From contig NZ_KB913032.1 in assembly GCF_000384215.1 (NCBI RefSeq), positions 769,021 through 833,020 of the forward strand: 64,000 nucleotides of DNA, written 5' to 3'. Below, piece after piece: positions 1-7,961 of the stretch. The stretch's first letter is position 1. Each line of letters begins with the position of its first letter. Source of the DNA: Amycolatopsis alba DSM 44262 (GTDB taxonomy: Bacteria; Actinomycetota; Actinomycetes; Mycobacteriales; Pseudonocardiaceae). Position numbers and translations under genes: made by a program. The notes below the pieces were generated by a model. It saw only the letters and a program-made list of their open reading frames with translations. It had not been told where the DNA came from and searched no databases.

Positions 1-470
1 CCGACGTGCACGCGGCCGGAGCTGGTGCTGATGTCGGCGTTGCCGTCGACGTGCTCGACGACGATGTTCCCGGACGCGGAGTGCAGCTTCAGCTCACCGG
101 CGTGGTCGAGCCGGATGTGCCCGGTCCCGGACTTGTAGCGGCACGCGCCGAGCCGCCCGGTCACGGTGAGGTCGCCGAGGCCGGTGCTCCCCTGCACACG
201 GGAACCGGCGGGCAGTTCGATGGTCACTTCGATCGACCTCGACCGGTTGGAGAAGTCGAGCAGGCGCATTTTCGGCGCGCGGACCGTCAGTGTGCCGCCG
301 GAGAACTCGACGACGGTCCGCTTCGCGGCGTCGACATCGGAGTCGTTGTTCTCGTCGAGCGGAGCCACTTCGACGACCGTTTCGGCGCGGTCTCCGGCGA
401 CGATGCGGACGTTGCCGACGACCGGCTCGAGGTCGGCGAGGATGGGTTCCGGGGTGGCGAAAGAAGGCAT
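1..470 (-). CDS. DUF4097-family beta-strand repeat protein (3' end cut by window edge)
   Basis: The frame starts at an ATG at 470 behind a GAGGGG ribosome site and runs off the left edge, so about 156 N-terminal residues are visible. The protein is built from short repeating beta-strand units (RVQGSTGLGDLTVTG, YKSGTGHIRLD, HSASGNIVVEHVDGNADIS), the pattern of DUF4097 'putative adhesin' proteins. No signal peptide or membrane segment is seen. It follows the ribbon-helix-helix gene by about 50 bases on the same strand, so the two are probably co-transcribed. Its biochemical role is unknown. Confidence 0.75.
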   Translation of the reverse strand, partial: MPSFATPEPILADLEPVVGNVRIVAGDRAETVVEVAPLDENNDSDVDAAKRTVVEFSGGTLTVRAPKMRLLDFSNRSRSIEVTIELPAGSRVQGSTGLGDLTVTGRLGACRYKSGTGHIRLDHAGELKLHSASGNIVVEHVDGNADISTSSGRVHV

Positions 471-522
471 GGTTGTCCCCTCAAAAGTGGTGTGATCGGT
501 GTTTGTGCTGGTCGGGCGGGGT

Positions 523-1050
523 CTAGCTGACCCAGCCGGTGTAGCGCTGCGCGGCACGGGGACCGCTGCTCGGCGAGGCGGGCGGGGCGGACTGTTCCGA
601 CGGCCGCAGCGCGGCGGAAGCGGCCCGCACCAGCCACGCGTTGACCGAACGGCCTTGTGCCGCCGCGGCCTCCTCGACGCGTGCCTTGAGCTGTTCCGGC
701 AACCGGAAGTTGATCCGGGCCGTGGCCCCCTCTTCGTCCGGAATCGGGGGCAATGGCGGCATCGGGGGTTCCGGTGCCGCCACGGCGGCGGGCGCGGCCT
801 GCTCGACCGCGGGAAGCGTGACGGCGAAGCTGGCTTCCCCGGCACGAAGCCGGACCTCGACCGAACCGGGCGCGAGGTCCCGCGTGATCTCGTCCGACGC
901 GGCGGACAACGCGTCCAGCAGCGCGAGACGGATGGCCGACGCGAGCGGCGCGGTCAAGCGTTCGGCAAGGGCGCTCGCCTCGGCTCCCCCCGCCTCGGCG
1001 GCGACGGCGAGCTCCCGGCGAACGTTGTCCACAAAGGGCGTCAAATCCAT
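523..1050 (-). CDS. Ribbon-helix-helix (Arc/HicB-like) DNA-binding protein
   Basis: This 175-residue protein has a helical N-terminal half (residues 1-90), a proline/alanine linker near 90-105, and a C-terminal segment with the pattern ARINFRLPEQLKARVEEAAA followed by RSVNAWLVRAA. That pattern matches the ribbon-helix-helix fold of Arc/HicB-type antitoxins and repressors (residues about 110-145). The tail is Ser/Pro-rich. A perfect 12-base inverted repeat lies 17 bases upstream of its start and suggests autoregulation. The downstream DUF4097 gene is its probable operon partner. No toxin gene is adjacent, so a toxin-antitoxin role is not supported. Confidence 0.75.
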   Translation of the reverse strand: MDLTPFVDNVRRELAVAAEAGGAEASALAERLTAPLASAIRLALLDALSAASDEITRDLAPGSVEVRLRAGEASFAVTLPAVEQAAPAAVAAPEPPMPPLPPIPDEEGATARINFRLPEQLKARVEEAAAAQGRSVNAWLVRAASAALRPSEQSAPPASPSSGPRAAQRYTGWVS

Positions 1051-1066
1051 GATGCCATCATGGCAC

Positions 1067-1106
1067 CACGATGGCGCCGTCGCAAGTGCCAGTTGGCGCC
1101 ATCGTG
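1067..1106. promoter_or_regulatory. Inverted-repeat operator candidate upstream of the RHH gene
   Basis: CACGATGGCGCC (1067-1078) and its exact complement GGCGCCATCGTG (1095-1106) are separated by 16 bases, just upstream of the ATG at 1050. Partial copies of the half-site (ATGGCACCA at 1060-1068, GTGCGCC at 1104-1110) surround it. Clustered half-sites are typical of RHH repressor operators. The assignment to the adjacent regulator is inferred. Confidence 0.5.
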
Positions 1107-1466
1107 CGCCAAAGTGGCGTTTCAGCAGCTCAGAGGGCTATAATCACCGAGAGTGACCATTTGTGCCGAACAAGCGAGCGTCCTGGCAATCGTTTCTGTC
1201 CCGAAAGACATCGGGACTGCCCATTCGGCCATTCTCCGCTGGCGCGGAAAGCAGATCCGGCGCAATGGATTGCCGCGGCTATTTCCAGCGGGAAGAATTG
1301 CCGCGAGCCGCGCGGAAAAGGGAGCGACCCACCGTCAGGTGTGGGGGTCACCGAGGCGGGTCGCCACCCGGTCTCCACCGTACAAGAGGTCCGCGCGCTC
1401 GCGCGGGCAAGGCTTTCTGTACTGGCGGCTCTTGACAATCGATGATCCACAGTGGACAGGGAACAC
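1107..1466. other. Non-coding interval between divergent genes
   Basis: About 360 bases with no convincing reading frame. It must contain the leader and promoter of the LuxR gene starting at 1467. A TTGACA hexamer lies at 1432-1437 but has no good -10 box at normal spacing, so no promoter is called. Confidence 0.4.
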
Positions 1467-2090
1467 ATGCGAGCAGTTCGGGTGAGCGTCTGTGCCCTGG
1501 ACCCCATCACGAAGGCCGGAATGGCCGATCTTCTCGACACACGCGCGTCCGTGCGAGTGGTCGACGGCCGCACACGGGAAGAAACAGATGTCGTCGTCGC
1601 CGCCTTCGACCGGCTTTCGGCCGACGCGGTCACCGCGCTGCGCGAAGTCACCGTCGAACTCGGCAAACCGATCGTGCTGGTGACCGACCGGATCGAGGAA
1701 GGCGGGCTCGCGGTCGCGGTGGCGTGCCGGGTGGTCGCCATCCTGCCGAGGTCGGCGGCGACCGACTCACGGGTGGCCGACAGCGTCCGCGTCGCCGCGG
1801 CGGGCGGGGCGGGCCCGCCGTCCGACCTGCTCGACAGGCTGGCCGCACACGCCGAGCGGCTCCACCGGGAGATGCTCGAGCCGAGCGGGCCCGCCGGGGC
1901 CGCGCTGTCGTCACGGGAGATCGACGTCCTGCGCTTGATGGCCGACGGGCTCGACACGCAGGAGATCGCCACCGAACTCTCCTACTCGGAACGAACGGTG
2001 AAGAACATCATCTACGCCGTCACCGACCGGCTGCGGCTGCGGAACCGGTCGCACGCGGTGGCCTACGCGATCCGGGAGGGTGTCATCTGA
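1467..2090 (+). CDS. LuxR-family regulator with degenerate receiver-like domain (paralogue 1)
   Basis: The protein has 207 residues from the ATG at 1467, which follows GGACAGGG. A GTG at 1452 is in frame but lacks a ribosome site. The C-terminal 65 residues form a LuxR/NarL helix-turn-helix (LSSREIDVLRLMADGLDTQEIA, then SERTVKNIIYAVTDRL). The N-terminal 120 residues resemble a response-regulator receiver (VRVSVCALDPITKAGMADLL) but lack the acidic residue expected after the third strand (there TDVVVAAFDR). It is therefore probably not phosphorylated in the usual way. It is convergent with a paralogue at 2102-2746, and a third copy lies at 7962. Confidence 0.85.
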   Translation: MRAVRVSVCALDPITKAGMADLLDTRASVRVVDGRTREETDVVVAAFDRLSADAVTALREVTVELGKPIVLVTDRIEEGGLAVAVACRVVAILPRSAATDSRVADSVRVAAAGGAGPPSDLLDRLAAHAERLHREMLEPSGPAGAALSSREIDVLRLMADGLDTQEIATELSYSERTVKNIIYAVTDRLRLRNRSHAVAYAIREGVI

Positions 2091-2101
2091 AAGGCGCCCC
2101 G

Positions 2102-2746
2102 TCAGATGAGGCCTTCGCGAAGCGCGTAGGCCACGACATGCGTGCGGTTGCGTAAGCCGAACCGGCTGAGCAGGCCGTGCAGGATGTTCTTCACGGTCCG
2201 GTCGGAGTACGCCACCCGCCGGGCGATCTCACCGGTGTCGAACCCCTCCGCGAGCAGCCGGAGCACTTCGGTCTCCCGTGGCGACAGACCGCTGAGGGTG
2301 AGTTCGCGCGGTTCGAGGACTTCCTTGTGCAGCCGCGAAATTCCCCGGAGCAGACTGCCGAGCTGGTCGGCGGGCAGATCGCCGCGGCCGGCGTGGGCGT
2401 CGGCGACAGCGCGCAACAGCCGTCCCGGCGTCGCTTCGGAGCGCGCGACGACGACGGCGAGCCCGCGTTCCACCGCGGCCCACAGTTCCGCCTGCTTGGG
2501 CTGATCGGCGATCAGCACCAGCCGGGCGGGGCCTGCCGGGATCCGGTGCGGCTCGTTCCCCGCGACCGCGACGAGGACGTCGGCCTTCTCCGGGTCGTCC
2601 CGCAGGGTGATGCCGGGGCCGTCGCCGAGCGCGCTGCGCAGGCCCGCCCGGACGAGCGGATCACCGGCGTGCACGGCGACGCGGATCTCACGGCGTTCCT
2701 CGGTCCGGAGGACCGGCCGGACGGGTGTCGTCATGGTCGTCGACAT
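2102..2746 (-). CDS. LuxR-family regulator with degenerate receiver-like domain (paralogue 2)
   Basis: The protein has 214 residues from the ATG at 2746, behind GGAAGG. An open frame extends upstream, but its sequence does not look like this family. The N-terminal receiver-like part (IRVAVHAGDPLVRAGLRSAL) again lacks the phosphoacceptor (ADVLVAVAGN). The C-terminal LuxR HTH reads LSPRETEVLRLLAEGFDTGEIA, then SDRTVKNILHGLLSRF. It ends 11 bases from the convergent paralogue at 1467-2090 and is divergent from the NB-ARC regulator at 2849, with which it shares a 102-base promoter region. Confidence 0.85.
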   Translation of the reverse strand: MSTTMTTPVRPVLRTEERREIRVAVHAGDPLVRAGLRSALGDGPGITLRDDPEKADVLVAVAGNEPHRIPAGPARLVLIADQPKQAELWAAVERGLAVVVARSEATPGRLLRAVADAHAGRGDLPADQLGSLLRGISRLHKEVLEPRELTLSGLSPRETEVLRLLAEGFDTGEIARRVAYSDRTVKNILHGLLSRFGLRNRTHVVAYALREGLI

Positions 2747-2848
2747 GCCTTCCAGGTAACCGGCCGCGGAGAAGGCGGGACAAGCGGAAGCAGGGGGCAG
2801 CTTTTCGCCACCGGAAGCCTGCCGGTTGAATGGACCGCGGTGGAACCG

Positions 2849-5083
2849 GTGGATGCGAACGAGACGCGGTCGGTGTTCGGAAAGCTCCTGCTCGAACACC
2901 GCCGGGCCGCGGGCTGGACACAGGGGCGGCTGGCCGAGGCCTCCGGCATCAGCGTCCGCGCCCTGCGCGAGCTGGAACGCGGCCGCGCGCGAGCCGCCCA
3001 GCAGCGTTCCGCCGAAGTGCTCGCGGACGCGCTCGGCCTGACCGGCGGTGACCGGGAGTTCTTCCTGACCGTCGCCAAACAGGGACGGCGCCGGAACCCG
3101 GCGCTCGCCGCCCAGGTCGCGGCGACCTGCGCGCTGCCCACGCCGCCGTCGGATCTGTCCGGCCGGGAAAGCGAACTGGACCAGCTGTCCGCGAAAGTCG
3201 CCGAGGGCGGCGGCGTGGTCGCCATCGTCGGGCAGGCAGGCGTGGGGAAGACCGCGCTCGCGGTGACGGCGGCGGACCGGTGGCGCCCGGATTTCCCGGA
3301 CGGCAGTTACGCGGTGGACCTGCGCGGAATGGACGAGGAACCGTTGAGTGCCAGGGCCGCGCTCGACCGGCTGCTGCGCGCGCTGGACGTCGCGCCGGGG
3401 CAGGTCCCCGCCTCCGAAGGCGAACGGTCGGCGTTGCTGCGGATGCTGCTCGAAGGACGGAAGGTCCTGCTGCTGCTCGACAACGCCGCCGACGAGGCGC
3501 AGGTCCGGCCGTTGCTGGCCACCGGGCCCGGCTGCCTCACCCTGATCACCTGCCGTCGCACGCTCGCCGGGCTCGAGGGTGCCCGCTGGCTGGCGCTCGA
3601 ACCGCTTTCGGACGGCGGCGCGACCGGCCTGCTCGCCAAGATCATCGGCGCCGACCGGGTGCGCGCGGAACCCGCCGCCGCGCGGGAACTCGTCGAGCTG
3701 TGCGGATACCTGCCGCTCGCGGTCCGGATCGCGGGCAACCGGCTCGCCACCCGGCCGCAGTGGTCACTGGCCCAATTGGCCGACCGGCTGCGTGACGAAG
3801 GCACCCGGCTGCGCGCGCTCGCGGCGGGCGATCTTCAGCTGCGGTCGGCGTTCGACCTGTCCTATCGCGCGGTCTCGGCCGGGGCGCGCCTGCTGTTCCG
3901 GCGGCTCGCGACCGTGCCGGGCGCGGACTTCGGCCTCGAACTCGCGGGCGTCGTGTCCGGTGCCTCCCCCGTCGACGTCCACGAGTACCTCGACGAACTC
4001 GTCGACGCCAGCCTCCTGCAGACCGCGGCCGAGCCGGAACGTCACCAGTTCCACGACCTGATCCGCCTGTTCGCCGAGGAGCGGTTCGAGGCGGAGGAGG
4101 ACCCCGCCGAGCGGGACACCGTGCTCGCCCACCTGCTCGACAAGGCGGCCGAAGCGGCCAAGTTGTTCTACCCCAAGGCGCCGGAGTCCGGACGATTCGG
4201 CTCACGGGACGAGCTCACCCGCTGGCTGGACGTCGAGGGCGACAACTGGGTCGCCGCGCAGCGGGTGGCGGCACGGAAGGGCTGGCACCGGGAGGTCAGC
4301 GGTCTCGCCATCGCACTGCACTGGTATTCCGACGGACGCAGTGCCCAGCGGCCGTGGTGGGAGATCTTCTCGCTCGGCGCGGCCGCGGCGAGCGAACTCG
4401 GCAACACCGGTGACGAGGCGAAACTGCTCAACTTCGTCGGCTGGGCGAGCAGTGTCTGTCTCGGCGACGACAAAGGCGCCGTGGCGGCGCACCGCCGCGC
4501 GCTCGACCTCGCCGTCCGGATCGGCGACCGCGTCGAGCAGACCTGGGCATCCATCTACCTCGGCCAGGTGCTGCGGTTGATCGGAGAGAGCGACGAGGCG
4601 TTCGAGTTCGCGAAGCGCGGGTACGACCTGGCGAGCGAATTGCCGTTCTGGGACGGGCAAACCACGGCGCGGAACATGTACGGACGAGCGCTGCTCAACG
4701 CCGGGCGGCATACCGAAGCGCTCGCCGTGCACCGGGCCGTGCTGTCCGACGCCGAACGACTGGCCGGCGACACCTACCCCGGTTTCCATCAGCTGTTGAA
4801 GACCCTGACCCTGCGCGCCATCGGTGACGTGCTCGGCGGTCTCGCCGAATGGCGGGAGGCGGCGGGCCACTTCCGCGCCAGCAGGTGGCTCGCGTGGGAA
4901 GGCGGTTTCGACGGGCTGGAGGTCATCAGCGCGATCCGCGAGGGACGGGCCTGGCGGGAAGCCGGTGCCTTCGAGGAGGCCAGGGAGTGCTTCACCCTGG
5001 CCGTGGAACTCTCGACCTCGCCGTCGTTCAGCGCTTGGCGGGAACAGGCGTCGGCTGAGCTGGCATCGCTGCCGTCACCCTGA
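2849..5083 (+). CDS. XRE-type HTH / NB-ARC / TPR regulator (STAND ATPase)
   Basis: About 744 residues. The GTG at 2849 is chosen because GGTGGA lies four bases upstream; GTG 2840 is an alternative. Domains: an XRE helix-turn-helix at about 10-65 (GWTQGRLAEASGISVRALRELERG); an NB-ARC ATPase at about 105-420 with Walker A GQAGVGKTAL, Walker B KVLLLLDNAAD and the GxP-type motif CGYLPLAVRIAG; and a C-terminal helical, TPR-like array of about 320 residues. These proteins couple nucleotide-dependent oligomerisation to transcription control and resemble AfsR without its SARP domain. The partner promoters are unknown. Its 3' end runs into a half-hairpin of the intergenic repeat family. Confidence 0.85.
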   Translation: MDANETRSVFGKLLLEHRRAAGWTQGRLAEASGISVRALRELERGRARAAQQRSAEVLADALGLTGGDREFFLTVAKQGRRRNPALAAQVAATCALPTPPSDLSGRESELDQLSAKVAEGGGVVAIVGQAGVGKTALAVTAADRWRPDFPDGSYAVDLRGMDEEPLSARAALDRLLRALDVAPGQVPASEGERSALLRMLLEGRKVLLLLDNAADEAQVRPLLATGPGCLTLITCRRTLAGLEGARWLALEPLSDGGATGLLAKIIGADRVRAEPAAARELVELCGYLPLAVRIAGNRLATRPQWSLAQLADRLRDEGTRLRALAAGDLQLRSAFDLSYRAVSAGARLLFRRLATVPGADFGLELAGVVSGASPVDVHEYLDELVDASLLQTAAEPERHQFHDLIRLFAEERFEAEEDPAERDTVLAHLLDKAAEAAKLFYPKAPESGRFGSRDELTRWLDVEGDNWVAAQRVAARKGWHREVSGLAIALHWYSDGRSAQRPWWEIFSLGAAAASELGNTGDEAKLLNFVGWASSVCLGDDKGAVAAHRRALDLAVRIGDRVEQTWASIYLGQVLRLIGESDEAFEFAKRGYDLASELPFWDGQTTARNMYGRALLNAGRHTEALAVHRAVLSDAERLAGDTYPGFHQLLKTLTLRAIGDVLGGLAEWREAAGHFRASRWLAWEGGFDGLEVISAIREGRAWREAGAFEEARECFTLAVELSTSPSFSAWREQASAELASLPSP

Positions 5084-5086
5084 GCT

Positions 5087-5536
5087 CCGTGAAGGCCTCC
5101 TTGAGGGAGCAGTATTTGCTTACCCGTTGGTGCGGTTGGCGGTCGGGTGTGGAGGATTTGGGACGTTCAACGTCCTGGATCTTCCACGCTCGGTCTCGTT
5201 GATGAGGGATTTGGGATAGTGAACGTCTCAATCCTTCACAGGCGGGCTCTGTTTCGTCTTGGTGCCGGGCGGGGCTTGTGCTGGGCGGCGGTGTGGTCGA
5301 CGGGGGAAAATTCCGGCCGTTGAACGTCCGGAATCCTCCCCCGTCAGGTTCATGGCAGGCACGACCTTGATCAACGGAAGATCGGGGACGCTGAGCGTCC
5401 CGAATCCTCCGTTGATCAAGGTCTGTGACCGGAACACACCCACGCAACCACCACCCTCGCGCAGGTCAGGCACAGGTGAACAAATACCGGGCCTCCTTGA
5501 GGGAGTCAGAGTCCCTCAAGGAGGCCTTCACGGACT
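5087..5536. repeat. Composite block of intergenic hairpins between convergent genes
   Basis: No gene is seen in this 450-base interval. It opens with half of the gene-end hairpin (CCGTGAAGGCC at 5088-5098) and closes with a nearly complete copy (5490-5535). The 16-base string GGCCTCCTTGAGGGAG is present at both 5094-5109 and 5490-5505. Between them lies a segment bounded by GTATTTG (5112-5118) and CAAATAC (5481-5487). It carries several palindromes centred on GACGTT/AACGTC-like cores: 5161-5175, 5301-5343 and 5364-5422, the last with 15-base perfect arms. The right end resembles the repeat at 42.1 kb. It probably acts as a terminator for both flanking genes. Confidence 0.6.
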
Positions 5537-6973
5537 TCACGTCGGGCGCCTCGCCGACCAGGGCGCGGCCTCCTCGAGCTGGGCGGCGAGCCGGATGAGG
5601 ACGTCCTCGCGGTCCTGGGCGGCGACGAGCTGGACGCCGATCGGCAGTCCCTCGGCGTTCCAGTGCAGCGGCAAGGAGATCGCGGGCTGTCCGGTGATGT
5701 TGAACGGCGCCGTGAACGCCGCGCCGGTGGCGATCCCGGCGGCCAGTTCCTCGGGGGACTTCGCGTCCGGGGCCAGGTCGCCGAGTGCGGCGGGCGGCGC
5801 GGGTGACGTCGGGGTGAGGAGGACGTCCAGTTCGTCCTCCCAGAGCGCCGCGACACCGCGGGCCCACCGCTGCGACAAGAGCGACCCGGCGAGCCACTGC
5901 ACGGCGGTGACCGATCGGCCTGCCTCGGCGAGCATCGCGTTCATCGGCTCCAGGACGGACGACGGCAGCCGTTCCCCGAGCCGCTCGGACCAGGCGTCGA
6001 GTTCCCAGGTGACCACGGCCGCGAGCAGGGCGGGCATGGTGTCGAACATCCCTGGCGCGTCCAGCGCGGCCGCCGCGGTGGGCTCGACCCGGTGGCCGAG
6101 CGATTCGAGCAGGCGGGCGGTTCGTTCGACGGCGGCGACGCTGTCGAAGTGCGCGGTTTCGCAGGTGCCGGGCGAGGTGATCCGGAATCCGATCCGCAGG
6201 GAACCGGGATCCGCGCCGACCTCCGTCCGATAAGGACGGTCCGGCGGCGGTGCGCTGTAGGGATCGCCCGGCGCGGCGCCCGCGGTGACGTCGAGTACCG
6301 CCGCCGTGTCCCGGACCGACCTGGTCAGGACGTGTTCGTGGGTGACCTGGCCCCAGTACTCGCCGAACTCCGGCCCGAGGCTGGTCCGCGCGCGGCTCGG
6401 CTTCAGCCCGACCAGCCCGCAGGCGGCCGCCGGGATCCGGATCGAGCCCGCCATGTCGTTGCCGTGCGCGACCGGGACCATGCCCGCGGCCACCGCGGCG
6501 GCCGATCCGCCGCTCGACCCGCCCGGCGACCGCGCCGGGTTCCACGGATTCCGGGTCGCGCCGTACAGGAGCGGTTCGGTGGTGATGCTGGTCGCCAGTT
6601 CCGGCGTGTTCGTCCGGCCGCAGAACAGGAACCCCGCGGCCCGCAGGCGCGCGGCAAGGTACGAGTCCGACGGGGCGCGCCAATCCCGGTCGCGCAGGAC
6701 CCGCATGCCGCCGTGCACCGGATCGCCCGCGGTGTGGCAGAGGAAGTCCTTCAGCAGCATCGGCACACCGTGGAACGGGCCCTGTGCCCGCGCGGTCACG
6801 GCCTCCCGGCGGGCCTGGTCGAACCGGGTGCTGACGACGGCGTTGAGGGCGACGTCGAGCTTTTCGATCCGCGCGATCGCCGCGTCGAGCAGCTCCAGCG
6901 GTGACACCTGTCCCGTACGGACCAGTTCCGCCTGGGCCGTCGCGTCCAGCCAGGTGAAATCGTCGCCAGTCAT
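5537..6973 (-). CDS. Amidase-signature family hydrolase
   Basis: The protein has 478 residues from the ATG at 6973. The frame is open further upstream, but the family begins near this Met. It belongs to the amidase-signature enzymes, which hydrolyse carboxamides through a Ser-cisSer-Lys triad: Lys75 (VPMLLKDF), Ser154 (GGSSGGS) and Ser178 (GNDMAGSIRIPA). The usual GGS around the nucleophile is AGS here. No signal peptide is seen. The divergent TetR gene at 7114 may control it. The substrate cannot be predicted. Confidence 0.88.
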   Translation of the reverse strand: MTGDDFTWLDATAQAELVRTGQVSPLELLDAAIARIEKLDVALNAVVSTRFDQARREAVTARAQGPFHGVPMLLKDFLCHTAGDPVHGGMRVLRDRDWRAPSDSYLAARLRAAGFLFCGRTNTPELATSITTEPLLYGATRNPWNPARSPGGSSGGSAAAVAAGMVPVAHGNDMAGSIRIPAAACGLVGLKPSRARTSLGPEFGEYWGQVTHEHVLTRSVRDTAAVLDVTAGAAPGDPYSAPPPDRPYRTEVGADPGSLRIGFRITSPGTCETAHFDSVAAVERTARLLESLGHRVEPTAAAALDAPGMFDTMPALLAAVVTWELDAWSERLGERLPSSVLEPMNAMLAEAGRSVTAVQWLAGSLLSQRWARGVAALWEDELDVLLTPTSPAPPAALGDLAPDAKSPEELAAGIATGAAFTAPFNITGQPAISLPLHWNAEGLPIGVQLVAAQDREDVLIRLAAQLEEAAPWSARRPT

Positions 6974-7113
6974 GAGGCCAGTGTCGATCACCCGCGACGG
7001 GACTTCCGGTGATTCCCGTCGATCAGGGCGGTTCGTGCAACGGATCATGCCCCTTCGATACCTCGGCACCCGGAGCGCCAACTAAGCTTCGGGCCGACGG
7101 AGCGGGAGGGCCG

Positions 7114-7761
7114 ATGACGGACGCGGACGGGCAGAGCCCGCGGGAGCGCTACCGCGACCAGGTGCGCGCGGAGATCAAGCAGCACGCGTGGGAGCAGATC
7201 GCCGCCGCCGGGGTCCCCGCGCTGTCGCTCAACGCGATCGCCAAGCAGGTGGGGATGAGCGGTCCTGCCCTGTACCGGTACTTCGCCAGCCGCGACGACC
7301 TCATCACCGCGCTCATCCGCGACGCCTACCGCAGCCTCGCTGACACCGTCCGGGCCGCGTTCGAAGCGGGTGCCGACCTGAGCGGGCTCGCCGTCACCAT
7401 CCGGGACTGGGCCAGGAGCGACCCGCAGCGCTACTTCCTGATCTACGGCACTCCCGTCCCCGGCTACCACGCGCCCGACGACACCACCGCCATCTCGCGA
7501 GAGGTCATGGCGGTCCTGCTCGACGCGTGCCGCGCGATCACCGTGGACAGCCCGGAAACCGCGTTCGACAAGCATCTGGACGGCCACCGCGACTGGGCGG
7601 GCGACGATCCGGGCACGTCCGCGACCCTGCACCGTGCGCTCGCCTTCTGGACCCGCCTGCACGGCGTGCTCTCGCTCGAACTCGCCGGCCACTTCACCGG
7701 AATGAAATTCGACCCCGATCTGTTGATCGCAGACGAGCTGGACGATCTCACGACGCGCTGA
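7114..7761 (+). CDS. TetR/AcrR-family transcriptional regulator
   Basis: The protein has 215 residues from the ATG at 7114, preceded by GGGAGGG. A frame open from 7009 is rejected because it crosses the divergent promoter region. The N-terminal HTH reads ALSLNAIAKQVGMSGPALYRYFASRDDL, the canonical TetR recognition helix ending in LYRYF. The C-terminal half resembles the WHG/TetR_C_13 type. It is divergent from the amidase gene with about 140 bases between starts, so that gene is its most likely target. No clear palindrome was found in the gap. Confidence 0.88.
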   Translation: MTDADGQSPRERYRDQVRAEIKQHAWEQIAAAGVPALSLNAIAKQVGMSGPALYRYFASRDDLITALIRDAYRSLADTVRAAFEAGADLSGLAVTIRDWARSDPQRYFLIYGTPVPGYHAPDDTTAISREVMAVLLDACRAITVDSPETAFDKHLDGHRDWAGDDPGTSATLHRALAFWTRLHGVLSLELAGHFTGMKFDPDLLIADELDDLTTR

Positions 7762-7863
7762 CCAGCGTCTGCCAAGCCCGATCACATTCGCACTGAACCT
7801 TTTCCGTGCTTCGGGCGTCTTGCCCTGTGTTGCCGCCATCCGTGGGAGGCGAGGCTCGCGCGG

Positions 7864-7891
7864 TTGACATGCAACGTTGTAACGTTATAGG
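7864..7891 (+). promoter_or_regulatory. Promoter candidate for the LuxR gene at 7962
   Basis: TTGACA (7864-7869) and TATAGG (7886-7891) are separated by 16 bases. The spacer carries two AACGTT copies (in GCAACGTTGTAACGTTAT), which could be an operator. The start codon lies about 70 bases downstream. The local AT-rich patch stands out from the GC-rich surroundings. Confidence 0.5.
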
Positions 7892-7961
7892 TTCTAAGTA
7901 GTGCGATAGCTATTCACGCCACCCGTTTCCGGGTTTCCGAGCGCTTCGGATAGGGACTTCG

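Noticed and set aside
523..1050. HicAB toxin-antitoxin system
   Set aside because: Only the RHH protein is present; the neighbour is DUF4097, not a HicA-like mRNA interferase.
1432..1460. TTGACA-based promoter before the first LuxR gene
   Set aside because: No acceptable -10 hexamer at 16-18 bases.
5084..5536. CRISPR array
   Set aside because: The repeats are palindromes of varying sequence and spacing. There are no uniform repeats and spacers, and no cas genes.
5259..6233. Plus-strand frame through the hairpin block into the amidase gene
   Set aside because: It runs through palindromes and then antisense to the amidase; no family pattern.
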